Shown piece after piece: positions 8,139-18,048 of a stretch of 48,456 nt of DNA (within the stretch, counting starts at the first letter, position 1; each line of letters begins with the position of its first letter). A model generated the notes under the pieces. It was not told the DNA's origin and did no database searches. It saw nothing but the letters and a program-made list of their open reading frames with translations. The DNA is from an uncultured beta proteobacterium (GTDB lineage: Bacteria; Pseudomonadota; Gammaproteobacteria; Burkholderiales; Burkholderiaceae_C). The stretch lies in contig CAIVLG010000230.1 in NCBI GenBank assembly GCA_903906695.1, positions 1 through 48,456 of the forward strand, read 5' to 3'. The position numbers were made by a program, and so were the translations under genes.

Positions 8139-8753
8139 TTACGGCTTGCCAAAGCTTGCCTTGGCTTGCGTCAGGCAACCGTCCTTGGCGGTGGAGGCCA
8201 GGGCATCGCACTTTTCCTTCTCGACTTTGTACTGCGCTTCGCGCTTTTGGGCGGCGGCGTCATTGCGGACATCGGCCTTCTTGGTTTCAGCCTGGGTCAA
8301 TGCGTCGCTGGTTTTTTCACTGGCCGTTCTGTTGGCCTGTGCCGTCTTCAACTGGACTTCCGCGTCGGCCACGGCAACCGTCTGAGCTGCCTTTGCCTCC
8401 TTGACGCAGACGTCCTTGACGTTGCCTGCCAGATCATCACAGCGCTGCTTGGCCACGTCGTAAGTTGCACGCGCGCTGGCAAGGCGCACTTTGTAGTGAG
8501 CCTGAAGGCTCGGCTTGTAGTTGGCATGGAGCTCGGCTTTGGCGATGCTTTCCTTGCCTTTGGCCTCTGCGACGCAGATATCCTTGGCGTTGCCGGACAT
8601 GGAGCCGCAAGCGGTCTTGGCAGAGCTGTACTCCGCCGAGATCTTTTGCTTGGCGGCCTTGTAGTCGCTCTTGGACATGCCTTGGGCTATTGCGCTGGCA
8701 CTGAATGACAGTGCCAGCGCCAGCGCGCCTAAGCCAATTATTGTTTTGTTCAT
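8139..8753 (-). CDS. Secreted protein with three CxxxxxxxxxxC helical repeats
   Basis: 204 residues with a signal peptide (ALALALSFSASAIAQG). The mature part is Ala/Lys-rich and helical and contains three copies of a motif with two cysteines ten residues apart: CGSMSGNAKDIC, CDDLAGNVKDVC and CDALASTAKDGC, each followed by AKA- or AKG-type helix. Spacing suggests one disulfide-closed helical hairpin per repeat in the periplasm. No function known; located immediately after the CsbD gene (14 bp gap). Confidence 0.75.
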   Translation of the reverse strand: MNKTIIGLGALALALSFSASAIAQGMSKSDYKAAKQKISAEYSSAKTACGSMSGNAKDICVAEAKGKESIAKAELHANYKPSLQAHYKVRLASARATYDVAKQRCDDLAGNVKDVCVKEAKAAQTVAVADAEVQLKTAQANRTASEKTSDALTQAETKKADVRNDAAAQKREAQYKVEKEKCDALASTAKDGCLTQAKASFGKP

Positions 8754-8767
8754 AGGGGTTACCTCGG

Positions 8768-8980
8768 TTATTTAGCGGCTGCCACTGCATCCTTGACGGC
8801 TTCCCGCGCATGCTTGACAGTTTCTTTGGCGTCTCCGAGTCTCTCCTCGGCTTTGCCGGACACCTGCTTTTGAATTCCCTTGGCTTGCTGCTCTTTGTTG
8901 CCTACCAATTTGCCGGCTTCCTCCTGCACTTTTCCAACGACGTTCTTGACCGCACCATGGGCCTGGTTCTTGTTTATCAT
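8768..8980 (-). CDS. CsbD family stress protein
   Basis: 70 residues starting MINKNQAHGAVKNVVGKVQE, then AGKLVGNKEQQAKGIQKQ and AEERLGDAKETV: the CsbD fold of general-stress small proteins. AAAGGA precedes the ATG at 8980. First gene of a six-gene co-directional run down to 6843; element C lies 85 bp upstream. Confidence 0.9.
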   Translation of the reverse strand: MINKNQAHGAVKNVVGKVQEEAGKLVGNKEQQAKGIQKQVSGKAEERLGDAKETVKHAREAVKDAVAAAK

Positions 8981-9065
8981 GATTTTTCCTTTGATTAAGT
9001 AGTTGCTACGCCTGTGAACCAATAGTTGGTTGACGCAGGAATACTATGAATTTCGCGAAAAATGA

Positions 9066-9082
9066 TCTGTGCGCCTGCGTAC
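9066..9082 (-). promoter_or_regulatory. Palindromic element C of the shared 17-bp motif
   Basis: Minus-strand GTACGCAGGCGCACAGA, 85 bp upstream of the CsbD gene and 15 bp beyond the hoxW stop. A TAGTAT stretch about 22 nt further could be the -10. Confidence 0.65.
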
Positions 9083-9097
9083 ATAGGCGCAATTCAA

Positions 9098-9565
9098 TCA
9101 AGAATTTCTCAGCCAGATCCTGCACCACGCCAGAGCCTGCATGAGGTTTGAACGTGCCGCATCGCTCAGGGACGCACCGAGCTCGAAACGTTCGCCCCGA
9201 ATCGCCAACAGCGTGCTGGGCGGCGCTGCCTCACCTCGGAGTTCCCAAAACACGTGCAGCAGGGCCGACGGAGACAGGGCATGCGTGCCAAGACTGACAT
9301 CCGGCGCAGCTGGCAGAATGCGGGCCTCAAAGGGAGCGCAGCAGCTCAGGCTGGCATCGACAAACAGCACGCGCGCTCGACCCACCAGGTCCAGCGCATG
9401 CTCAATCTGAAGTTGGTAATCGTCAAGAAACTCAACACCGGCGCCAGGTTCCGCAGTCGCACGCAAGGACTCAACACACAAGGGCCCGAGTGCGTCGTCG
9501 CCGCGGCTGCGGTTACCCCAGCCAAAAACCAACAGAGGCGCCACAAGTCGGAGCGGCACCGTCAT
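9098..9565 (-). CDS. hoxW: Hydrogenase maturation protease HoxW
   Basis: 155 residues. The N-terminus LVFGWGNRSRGDDALGP is the conserved GxGNxxxxDD(x)G nickel-dependent endopeptidase motif of HycI/HoxW/HupD proteases, and LFVDASLS carries the second metal-ligand aspartate. It cleaves the C-terminal tail of HoxH after nickel insertion. It overlaps hoxH by 4 bp (ATGA) and is the last gene of the hox operon. Confidence 0.85.
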   Translation of the reverse strand: MTVPLRLVAPLLVFGWGNRSRGDDALGPLCVESLRATAEPGAGVEFLDDYQLQIEHALDLVGRARVLFVDASLSCCAPFEARILPAAPDVSLGTHALSPSALLHVFWELRGEAAPPSTLLAIRGERFELGASLSDAARSNLMQALAWCRIWLRNS

Positions 9566-11085
9566 GCAGACCAGTCTATCGGCACATTCAATTCACGACG
9601 CAATTCGCCTTGCTGCGACTTGAGGAGACGGTCTATCAGTTCGCCGTTGGCGCCTAGCAATGTCACATCCAGCGGCATCTGGCCCATAGCATGAGTAGCG
9701 CATGACAGGCAGGGATCGTAGGCGCGGATCGCCACCTCGATGTGGTTCAACAGGCCTTCGGTAAGTTCGCGCCCGTCGAGGTACTCACGCGCCACGGACC
9801 GCACTGCCTCATTCATGGCCTGGTTGTTGTGGGTGGTGGAAACAATCAAGTTGCAGCGCGTCACCAGATCATCGGCGCCCACTTCATAGTGGTGAATCAG
9901 CGTACCGCGCGGCGCCTCGATCACGCCAACGCCGGCGCTCCGGCGTGGCCCATCTGCCATCAACTCACCGGACACGATATCGGGATCGTCGAGCAACTCC
10001 CGGATGACTTCAATGCAATGCAGCAGCTCGACCATGCGCGCCCAGTGGTAAGCGAGGGTCGCGTGAACCGACGCACCGTTGCCACAGGCAATGAATTCAC
10101 GACGCTGCACTTCGGCCAGCGGACTTGGTATGAAATCGCAGTTTTGCAGCCGCGCCAGTGGCCCAACCCGGTACCAACCGAGCTCAGGCCCAAGGCTCTT
10201 GAGAAAGGGAAACTTGAGATAGGTCCAGGGCTTGACCTCTTCTTCAATCAGCTCCAGGTATTTCTGATCTTCGACACCCTCAAAGAGTATCTTGCCGCTT
10301 GAATCGCGCGCGCGCAGCATGCCGTCGTACAGATCCAGCGCCCCATCGGAGCGCACCAGAGACAGCATGTTGGATGGGAAGCTGCCAAAGTTGTTGTACA
10401 GCTCCGGATTCTGCGCATGCAGCTGTTTGGCAATTTCCACGGCGTCCTGCGCCCAAAGCGTCACCTGCCTCATGTCCCGCTGAAGCAGTACGCGATCCTC
10501 CAGGCTGACATGCTTGTTGACGCCACCCGGCACCGAGCCGGTGCCATGCACCCGTTTGCCGGCCGTAGCTCGAATCACCTCCTGGCCAAACTTGCGCAGC
10601 AGCACGCCCTTTCTGGCGATGTCCGGGTGCGCCTGCACCACCCCCACGATGTTGCGCCGGTTCACTTCGGAGTCGAAGCCGAACAGCAAGTCCGGTGACG
10701 CCAGATAAAAGAAGTGCAAGGCGTGCGACTGCATCACCTGTCCGTAGTGCATCAGCCGGCGAATCTTTTCAGCCGAGCGTGTGACCGGCATGGCTCCGAC
10801 AACGCGATCAAAGGCCTTGGACGCCGCCAGGTGGTGCGACACCGGGCAGATGCCGCACAGGCGCTGCACCATCACCGGCACTTCCCAATAGGGCCGACCC
10901 TCAATGAATTTTTCGAAGCCGCGAAACTCGACTATGTGCAGCCGCACTTGGTGCACGCGGTTTCGCGCGTCCAGCAGAATGGTCACCTTGCCATGCCCTT
11001 CGACGCGCGAGATCGGGTCGATGGCGACTCGGCGCAGGCCTGTTGAGACAGCAGCAGGGTCGGCAGTTTCAAGCGATAGTGCCAT
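9562..11085 (-). CDS. hoxH: NAD-reducing [NiFe] hydrogenase large subunit HoxH
   Basis: 507 residues. The two nickel-binding motifs are present: RLCGICPVSHH near residue 77 and DPCLSCATHAMG near residue 460, the latter followed by a C-terminal extension that HoxW would remove. N-terminal DPISRVEGHG is also diagnostic. It forms the active-site subunit with HoxY and is cytoplasmic. Begins 2 bp after the hoxY stop. Confidence 0.93.
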   Translation of the reverse strand: MALSLETADPAAVSTGLRRVAIDPISRVEGHGKVTILLDARNRVHQVRLHIVEFRGFEKFIEGRPYWEVPVMVQRLCGICPVSHHLAASKAFDRVVGAMPVTRSAEKIRRLMHYGQVMQSHALHFFYLASPDLLFGFDSEVNRRNIVGVVQAHPDIARKGVLLRKFGQEVIRATAGKRVHGTGSVPGGVNKHVSLEDRVLLQRDMRQVTLWAQDAVEIAKQLHAQNPELYNNFGSFPSNMLSLVRSDGALDLYDGMLRARDSSGKILFEGVEDQKYLELIEEEVKPWTYLKFPFLKSLGPELGWYRVGPLARLQNCDFIPSPLAEVQRREFIACGNGASVHATLAYHWARMVELLHCIEVIRELLDDPDIVSGELMADGPRRSAGVGVIEAPRGTLIHHYEVGADDLVTRCNLIVSTTHNNQAMNEAVRSVAREYLDGRELTEGLLNHIEVAIRAYDPCLSCATHAMGQMPLDVTLLGANGELIDRLLKSQQGELRRELNVPIDWSA

Positions 11086-11087
11086 GG

Positions 11088-11654
11088 TCAGTCGTAGTGC
11101 AGCAAGCCGATGCCAAGGTGCGGCGTGCGCCCGGCCATCAGATCGGTCAGAAAACGCCAGAACGCATCAGCCGGCGGTGGGCAGCCAGGCAGGAAATAGT
11201 CCACATGGACCAGCTCGTGAATCGGGCGTACCTTGTTCAGCGGCAGCGGCAGCTCGGGGTCGTTCGGGATAGCGCTGCCGTTGCTCATACCGGGTCGGCT
11301 GCGGTAGACATCGGTCAACAGTTTCGCCAGATCGAGATGGTTGCGCTGCGCCGGCAGACCGCCATTGATGGCGCAGGCTCCAACGGCGACCAAGGTCTTG
11401 CAGTTCGCGCGGAATTCGCGCAATACCAGAACATTTTCAGTATTGCACAGACCGCCTTCAATAAGACCGATGTCGCATAGGCCCACCTGCTTGAGGTCGG
11501 TCAGCGGTGATCTGTCGAATTTGATGTACTCCATCAGATCGAACAGGCGCTCATCAATGTCAAGAAACGACATGTGGCATCCGAAGCAACCAGCCAGGGA
11601 AACGGTTGCAATCCTGAACTTGCGCGGCATGATGGACATCGTCGGCTCAATCAT
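11088..11654 (-). CDS. hoxY: NAD-reducing hydrogenase small subunit HoxY
   Basis: 188 residues. VSLAGCFGCHMSFLDID carries the CxxC ligands of the proximal Fe-S cluster; EGGLCNTENV, VAVGACAINGGLP and FLPGCPPPADAF carry further conserved Gly/Cys sites. No Tat signal is present, fitting a soluble enzyme. Start ATG overlaps the hoxU stop (ATGA); internal ATGs a few codons in are alternatives. Confidence 0.92.
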   Translation of the reverse strand: MIEPTMSIMPRKFRIATVSLAGCFGCHMSFLDIDERLFDLMEYIKFDRSPLTDLKQVGLCDIGLIEGGLCNTENVLVLREFRANCKTLVAVGACAINGGLPAQRNHLDLAKLLTDVYRSRPGMSNGSAIPNDPELPLPLNKVRPIHELVHVDYFLPGCPPPADAFWRFLTDLMAGRTPHLGIGLLHYD

Positions 11655-12373
11655 TCAGTACCGCCCTGCACTTCCTGCGCCACCGACCTCATGTCAAAGC
11701 GGCGTTGGCCGATGGGAACTGAAAAGCCGCGCCGCTTGGGCAGGATCACGCCGACAGGACAGATGCTGGCGGCGCGGTCATGCAGCGTCATGGCACTGTC
11801 AGCCAGTTGGCCGGATTCGCTGTTGACGAGCAAGTGGGTCGCTATGCCATGACCGCCGATGGCAAAGACGGCCTTGCCATCGACATCGCGGCTGGCCTTG
11901 ACGCACAGCTCACAGAGGATGCAGCGATTGAAATCGAGCAGGATGTCGGGGTGACTGGCATCGACCGGACGATCCGGGTAGAACTCCTCGAAATGCGGCC
12001 CTTCCATTCCCATCTGGTAGGCCGTTGCCTGCAGCAGGCAGTTTCCGCTTTTTTCGCAGCTTGGGCAGAAGTGGTTGCCTTCGACAAACAACATCTGCAG
12101 CAGCGTCTTGCGCTGACGATTCAGTTCGTCGGTATTGCTTTCGACCACCAGACCGTTAGCCGCCTGCACGGTGCAGGCAGCGCCAGGGTGACCATTGACC
12201 TTCACCTGGCAGAGGCGGCACGAACCCTGGGCCTGGAAGTCGGGATGCCAGCACAGATGCGGGATGTAGTGGTGAGCGCGGGTAGCCGCCTGCAACAGTG
12301 TTTCCCCGGCGCTAAACGGCACCTGCTTGCCATCGAGCGTGAAGCTGTGCAGAGCTTGGTCCGTGTCCGTCAT
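11651..12373 (-). CDS. hoxU: Hydrogenase diaphorase Fe-S subunit HoxU
   Basis: 240 residues, NuoG-like. An N-terminal [2Fe-2S] ferredoxin domain (PHLCWHPDFQAQGSCRLC, AACT), a His/Cys cluster (GNHFCPSCEKSGNC), then a [4Fe-4S] region (RCILCELCVKASRD and ASICPVGVILPKR). It passes electrons between HoxF and HoxYH. Overlaps both neighbours by 4 bp. Confidence 0.92.
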   Translation of the reverse strand: MTDTDQALHSFTLDGKQVPFSAGETLLQAATRAHHYIPHLCWHPDFQAQGSCRLCQVKVNGHPGAACTVQAANGLVVESNTDELNRQRKTLLQMLFVEGNHFCPSCEKSGNCLLQATAYQMGMEGPHFEEFYPDRPVDASHPDILLDFNRCILCELCVKASRDVDGKAVFAIGGHGIATHLLVNSESGQLADSAMTLHDRAASICPVGVILPKRRGFSVPIGQRRFDMRSVAQEVQGGTE

Positions 12374-14154
12374 GGTTCGTTCTTCAGGTGGGCGCCGGCA
12401 TCATGGCGGTGGGTCATGCGCCGCGCGACGGAGAGCTCTGCGTCGAGATCGAAGGCGGGCTCAAAATGCGGCGACTGCACGCGCTGCTCGTAGGCTGGAC
12501 GAAATTTGGCGATGGTGTCGCGCAAAGGGTTGCAAGCGCTGGCGCCCAAGCCACAATGGCTGGCGCTGTGCAGCAGATTGTCGAGCTCTGTCAGTACCGA
12601 AAGATCGGCGCTTGAGCCTTGCCCTGCCGCCAGCTTGTCCATGCGCCGTGCCACCAGCGTAGTACCGACCCGGCACGGTGTGCAAAAGCCACAGCTCTCG
12701 TGCGCAAAGAAATGGGCAAAACTGCGTGCAACCTGAAACATGTCGCGTTTGCGGTCAAACACCATAAAGGCGCCAGCCGTCGGCACGTCCTCAAAAGCAA
12801 TCAGCCGGTCGAACTCGGAGTCAGACAGGCATACGCCAGAAGGCCCGCCAACCTGCACCGCCAATGTGTTGCGCGCTCCGCAGTCTTGCAGGATGCGATC
12901 AATCCGGGTACCGAACGGGTATTCGTACAGGCCCGGGCGCTCGCAGTCCCCCGACACCGAGTGGATCTTGGTACCGGTGGACTCTTGCGTGCCAATGCCG
13001 GACCACCATGCACCGCCGCGCTGGGCGATGTGGCTGACGGCACAAAAGGTCTCAACGTTGTTGACGACGGTCGGGTGGCCCAGATAGCCGTGCTCGGTAG
13101 GAAAAGGCGGGCGAATGCGCGGCGTGCCGCGCTTGCCTTCGAGCGACTCGATCAGCGCGGACTCCTCGCCGCACACATAGGCGCCGGCACCAACGTGGAT
13201 GTCGATGTCGAAATCAAAACCCGCGTGACCGAGGATGCTTTGGCCCAGCAGTTGCGCCTTGCGTCGACGTCGCAGTACCGCCGACAGGGGCTCCAGTAGA
13301 AAACGGTACTCGCCGCGCAAGTAAAGCAGACCGCTGCGCGCACCAATCACATGGGCTGCAATCGTCATGCCATCCAATACCGCATCAGCGTGGCAGCTCA
13401 GCAATACGCGGTCCTTGAAGGTGCCGGGCTCGCCTTCGTCGGCGTTGCAGACCACCACACGTTCACTACCGTGTGCCTGACGACAGAGCTCCCATTTGAG
13501 TGCCGTCACAAAGCCCGCGCCACCGCGACCTCGCAGCTTGGAGCGCATGATCTCTGCCAGCGTTGCTTCAGGTCCGCGCGCCAGCGCCGCCGCCAACGCG
13601 ATCCCCGTCGCAGCAGGTTCAGCAAGAAGTACATCAGAGCGCTGGATATTGTCTTGTACCTCAAACCATTGCACTGGCCATTGCGGCACAGGCACTCGTG
13701 CGCGAATCAGCTCAGCCATCTCTGCCACCCGAGCGGCATCAAGCCGTGTGACGACCTGCTGATGATTTATCAGCAAGGCCGGGCCCTGATCGCACAGACC
13801 GGTGCATGAAGTCTTGTCCACGCTGACCAGGTCATCCTCGCCAAGCCGACCCGGCGCCACAGCAAGACGACGGCAGAGCTCTGTCATCAGGGCCTGGCTG
13901 CCCAGCATGCGGTCGGTGATGTTGTCGCTGAACAATATGCGGTAGGCACCGACCGGCTGCTTATGCAAGAAGCGGTAAAAGCCAGCTACACCCTGCACCT
14001 GCGCCAGCGTCAATCCAAGCGCGCTGGCGACCCTGGCAAGGTAGTCGCGCGGCAACCAACCTAGCGAGCCCTGCAACTCACGCAGAACTTGCAGCAAGGA
14101 TTGCGGCTCCCTTGGGTAGCGATCAAGTACCAGGTCAAGAGTCTGTTGCTGCAT
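12370..14154 (-). CDS. hoxF: Hydrogenase diaphorase flavin/NAD subunit HoxF
   Basis: 594 residues, a NuoE-NuoF fusion. The NuoE-like part (residues ~1-165) contains SCTGLCDQGPALL; only three of the usual four cluster cysteines are evident. The NuoF-like part has the FMN/NAD site GRGGAGFVTALKWE, ADEGEPGTFKDR, and the [4Fe-4S] motif ESCGFCTPCRVGTT with the fourth cysteine in SHCGLGASAC. It oxidises or reduces NAD(H). First gene of hoxFUYHW; no hyp genes are in the window. Confidence 0.93.
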   Translation of the reverse strand: MQQQTLDLVLDRYPREPQSLLQVLRELQGSLGWLPRDYLARVASALGLTLAQVQGVAGFYRFLHKQPVGAYRILFSDNITDRMLGSQALMTELCRRLAVAPGRLGEDDLVSVDKTSCTGLCDQGPALLINHQQVVTRLDAARVAEMAELIRARVPVPQWPVQWFEVQDNIQRSDVLLAEPAATGIALAAALARGPEATLAEIMRSKLRGRGGAGFVTALKWELCRQAHGSERVVVCNADEGEPGTFKDRVLLSCHADAVLDGMTIAAHVIGARSGLLYLRGEYRFLLEPLSAVLRRRRKAQLLGQSILGHAGFDFDIDIHVGAGAYVCGEESALIESLEGKRGTPRIRPPFPTEHGYLGHPTVVNNVETFCAVSHIAQRGGAWWSGIGTQESTGTKIHSVSGDCERPGLYEYPFGTRIDRILQDCGARNTLAVQVGGPSGVCLSDSEFDRLIAFEDVPTAGAFMVFDRKRDMFQVARSFAHFFAHESCGFCTPCRVGTTLVARRMDKLAAGQGSSADLSVLTELDNLLHSASHCGLGASACNPLRDTIAKFRPAYEQRVQSPHFEPAFDLDAELSVARRMTHRHDAGAHLKNEP

Positions 14155-14214
14155 GGGCTCAAGAATAAGGCCTGCTTGAGATCATGAAAAGCATTACTTG
14201 CGTTGACGCTGCCA

Positions 14215-14228
14215 TAGATCAAAGTCAA
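14215..14228 (-). promoter_or_regulatory. FNR/ANR-like box upstream of hoxF
   Basis: Minus-strand TTGACTTTGATCTA matches the FNR/ANR/FixK consensus TTGATnnnnATCAA at 8 of 10 defined positions, about 60 bp upstream of the hoxF start. Oxygen control of hydrogenase would make sense; the match alone is modest. The rest of the 192-bp gap shows nothing else clear. Confidence 0.4.
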
Positions 14229-14346
14229 AGCAAACGCCTAGTCGGAATTTTGTAGCCGTGTTCACGGAACAAGCGCAAGCAGGTATCGACACCAAAGGCG
14301 GCCCGGTACGCGCAACGCCTTGTCGACTGCCGACATTGTTGCCGCG

Positions 14347-15927
14347 CTACCCTCTCTGTCGGCGTAGTGTTGAAATGCCCGCGAAAGCCATCAATGCCAC
14401 AAGCATGATCATCGCCCATTCGGACAGTGTCGGAATCGATTCCACTGACGGCGGAACCGGCCCCATAAAGGTATTGGTAAAGGTACAGGCAATGGCCGAG
14501 CCTGCCGCCGTCGCAGTTGGATCCAGTGTGACGGTGCGGGTCCCGATGTTCGGGGTTGCGGCGCCTCCAGTACCGAGTCCGGTACAACTGATCGAGGCCA
14601 GCGTGTAGCCTGCCGGTGGCGCTGATTCGGTAATCGTGGTGCTCACGCCGGCTGTCGTCAGCGTCCGCAGTGCTCCGGCCACGCCGCTCCCGGAGGTCAG
14701 CGTGGTGATCGATTGGTTGGCAAAGCCGTTGCTACCGGTGAAGCCAAACGTATTCACAGCACCGTTGGATACTTTGGTCACCGTCACCGTGGGCAAGACA
14801 GGGGTGTAGGTATTGGTAAACGTACAGGCAATGGCTGCTCCCGCCGCTGTAGCAGCTGCATTCAGCGTGACGGTACGCGCCACGAGGTCCGGCGTTGCCG
14901 CTCCTGAACCCACTCCTGTGCAACTGATCGAGGTCAGCGCGTAACCTGCCGGTGGCGCTGATTCGGTGATCGTGGTAATCACACCGGCTGCGGTCAGCGG
15001 CTGCAGTGCCGCGGCCACGCCGGTCCCGGAGGTCAGCGTGGTGATCGATTGGTTGGCAAAGCCGTTGCTACCGGTGAAGCCAAACGTATTCACAGCACCG
15101 TTGGATACTTTGGTTACAGTGACCGTGGGCATCACCGGACTGCAGGTGCCAGGAACGGTAATTGTGTTGGCGTCGGTTGTGACCGTGCCACCGGCCGCAA
15201 GCGCTCTTCCTGTCAAGACCGCGGTATGCCCCAGCGTGATGCCAGCAGCGTCAATGATGGTCCCCACAAAGGTGGAGTTCGCACCCAGCGTCGTGGCACT
15301 GACGGGAGCCCAATACACGTCGGTAGCACATGCATTGACCAGGTTGACGACGGAGTCGGCTGCTGTACTGAGCGCCGCCGCCGATACACCTGCTCCGGGC
15401 CTGAAGATGTAGACACCGGATCCGCTGAGGGTCACCGTTGAGCCAATGCTCATGGCACCCGAACTGCTGTAGCAACCGGGCGGGATCACCCCCGGCGTCC
15501 CACCGCCCACGACTGCGGAACTCAAATCAACCGCTGCGCCGAGAGTCACGCAGGTGCCCAGTTGCGAATCCAGTGCCGCGAGGGCCGTAGCTTGATCCGC
15601 GATTTGTGTATTGCAAGGGGTAACTATCGCACCGGCAATGGTTGTCGGCGGCAGCACAGGCGCCGTTGTATAACACGCGGCCCCGTTGACATTGGTCGGG
15701 TTGGCATTGTTGGTAAACGTGTCTGACACGATGCCAAAAGTGCTGGTGGTTCCAAGCGGTGGCGCTGTTGCCGCCAACGCAGCGCCGCTTTGCCCCAGCG
15801 AGAGAAGCACCGCAAACCCCAAATTTGCCAGAGCGGCCTGACAACTTCGCCGGACACTGAATCTGGCTTTGGCTGGAGGTGATGGCATATGCACTGAAGG
15901 CATGGCGGAGGCGGTCTGTGCGCACAT
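14347..15927 (-). CDS. DUF3494 ice-binding-like protein with IPTL-CTERM sorting tail
   Basis: 526 residues. ATG at 15927 is chosen: AAAGG lies upstream, and the longer frame (to 16212) overlaps the ABC permease. A signal region (LANLGFAVLLSLGQSGAALA) is followed by a DUF3494 domain at ~45-245 (GIVSDTFTNNANPTNVNG, GVYIFRPGAGVS, TTLGANSTFVGTIIDAAG). Two ~112-residue near-identical Cys-containing beta repeats follow, beginning VTVTKVSNGAVNTFGFTG. The C-terminus has IPTLSEWAM, a membrane helix and RRQRG, the IPTL-CTERM exosortase-type signal. Likely an outer-surface adhesin or ice-binding protein. Element D lies 108 bp upstream. Confidence 0.85.
   Translation of the reverse strand: MCAQTASAMPSVHMPSPPAKARFSVRRSCQAALANLGFAVLLSLGQSGAALAATAPPLGTTSTFGIVSDTFTNNANPTNVNGAACYTTAPVLPPTTIAGAIVTPCNTQIADQATALAALDSQLGTCVTLGAAVDLSSAVVGGGTPGVIPPGCYSSSGAMSIGSTVTLSGSGVYIFRPGAGVSAAALSTAADSVVNLVNACATDVYWAPVSATTLGANSTFVGTIIDAAGITLGHTAVLTGRALAAGGTVTTDANTITVPGTCSPVMPTVTVTKVSNGAVNTFGFTGSNGFANQSITTLTSGTGVAAALQPLTAAGVITTITESAPPAGYALTSISCTGVGSGAATPDLVARTVTLNAAATAAGAAIACTFTNTYTPVLPTVTVTKVSNGAVNTFGFTGSNGFANQSITTLTSGSGVAGALRTLTTAGVSTTITESAPPAGYTLASISCTGLGTGGAATPNIGTRTVTLDPTATAAGSAIACTFTNTFMGPVPPSVESIPTLSEWAMIMLVALMAFAGISTLRRQRG
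14688..15114. repeat. Tandem 336-bp repeat units inside the DUF3494/IPTL gene
   Basis: The block 14688-14778 recurs without a mismatch at 15024-15114, an offset of 336 bp (112 codons). Flanking parts of the unit have diverged more. Such near-identity suggests recent duplication or gene conversion and makes repeat copy number a likely variable trait. Confidence 0.85.
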
Positions 15928-16035
15928 TGATGGATACCTTTTCAGAATGTTTTCGACGAAGCGGAAGCGGAATGCGGACGCCGCCGGGCGGTCGGCAGCA
16001 TCCACCCGTGAGGCTACGCAACCGGTGCCGTCCGT

Positions 16036-16052
16036 TCTGTGCGGTAGCGCAC
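16036..16052 (-). promoter_or_regulatory. Palindromic element D of the shared 17-bp motif
   Basis: Minus-strand GTGCGCTACCGCACAGA, located between the end of the MacB-like permease gene and the second DUF3494 gene, 108 bp upstream of the latter's start. Confidence 0.6.
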
Positions 16053-16084
16053 ATTGCAGATGTTTCTTCAAACTCTGCAACGCG

Positions 16085-17307
<1,223 letters not shown>

Positions 17308-17308
<1 letters not shown>

Positions 17309-18048
17309 CAGGCGGTCTCCGCTGGCGCCAGTTGAGCGGAGACTGAGGCGACTGGATTCGGATTGACCACATCCTTGGCAACGCGACCATCCACAAAATG
17401 CACCATGCGCCGGGCATAGGCGGCCATGTCGGGCTCGTGCGTGACCATCAGCACGGTGATCCCCTTGTCGCGATTGAGCGCCAGCAGCAAACTCATGATT
17501 TCGATGCTGCGCTGGGTATCAAGGTTGCCGGTGGGCTCGTCGGCCAGCACCACGGCCGGTTCCGTGACGATGGCGCGCGCAATCGCCACGCGCTGTTGTT
17601 GCCCGCCAGAAAGCTCCGACGGCGTGTGGCGCTCCCAGCCAGCCAAGCCAACCGATTGCAGAGCCTTGGTGGCTGCCACGCGGCGCACACTGGCGCTGTC
17701 GCCTCGGTACAGCAACGGCAGTTCTACATTCTCTTGAGCCGAGGTGCGTGCCAGCAGGTTGAAACCCTGAAAGACAAACCCGAGGTAGCGCCGGCGCAAG
17801 CGTGCGCGCTGGTCGCGCGAAAGCGACTCCACATGCGAGCCTTTGAACAGGTATTGCCCGGCGCTGGGGGTATCAAGACAGCCCAGGATGTTCATGGCAG
17901 TGGATTTGCCCGAGCCGCTGGGACCCATGATGGCCACAAACTCACCGGCGGCAATATCCAGGTCTATGCCCTTGAGCGCCATCAGCTCCGAAGCACCGCT
18001 GCCATAGCGTCGGGTCACGCCGCGCAACTGGATCAGCATGGCGCTCAT
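17308..18048 (-). CDS. MacB-like ABC transporter ATP-binding protein
   Basis: 246 residues. Walker [11 protein letters not shown]-loop, signature [15 protein letters not shown], Walker [13 protein letters not shown] and the H-loop VTHEPD are all intact. LolD/MacB-type ATPase that powers the neighbouring permease. Four-base overlap with the MacA-like gene. Confidence 0.92.
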
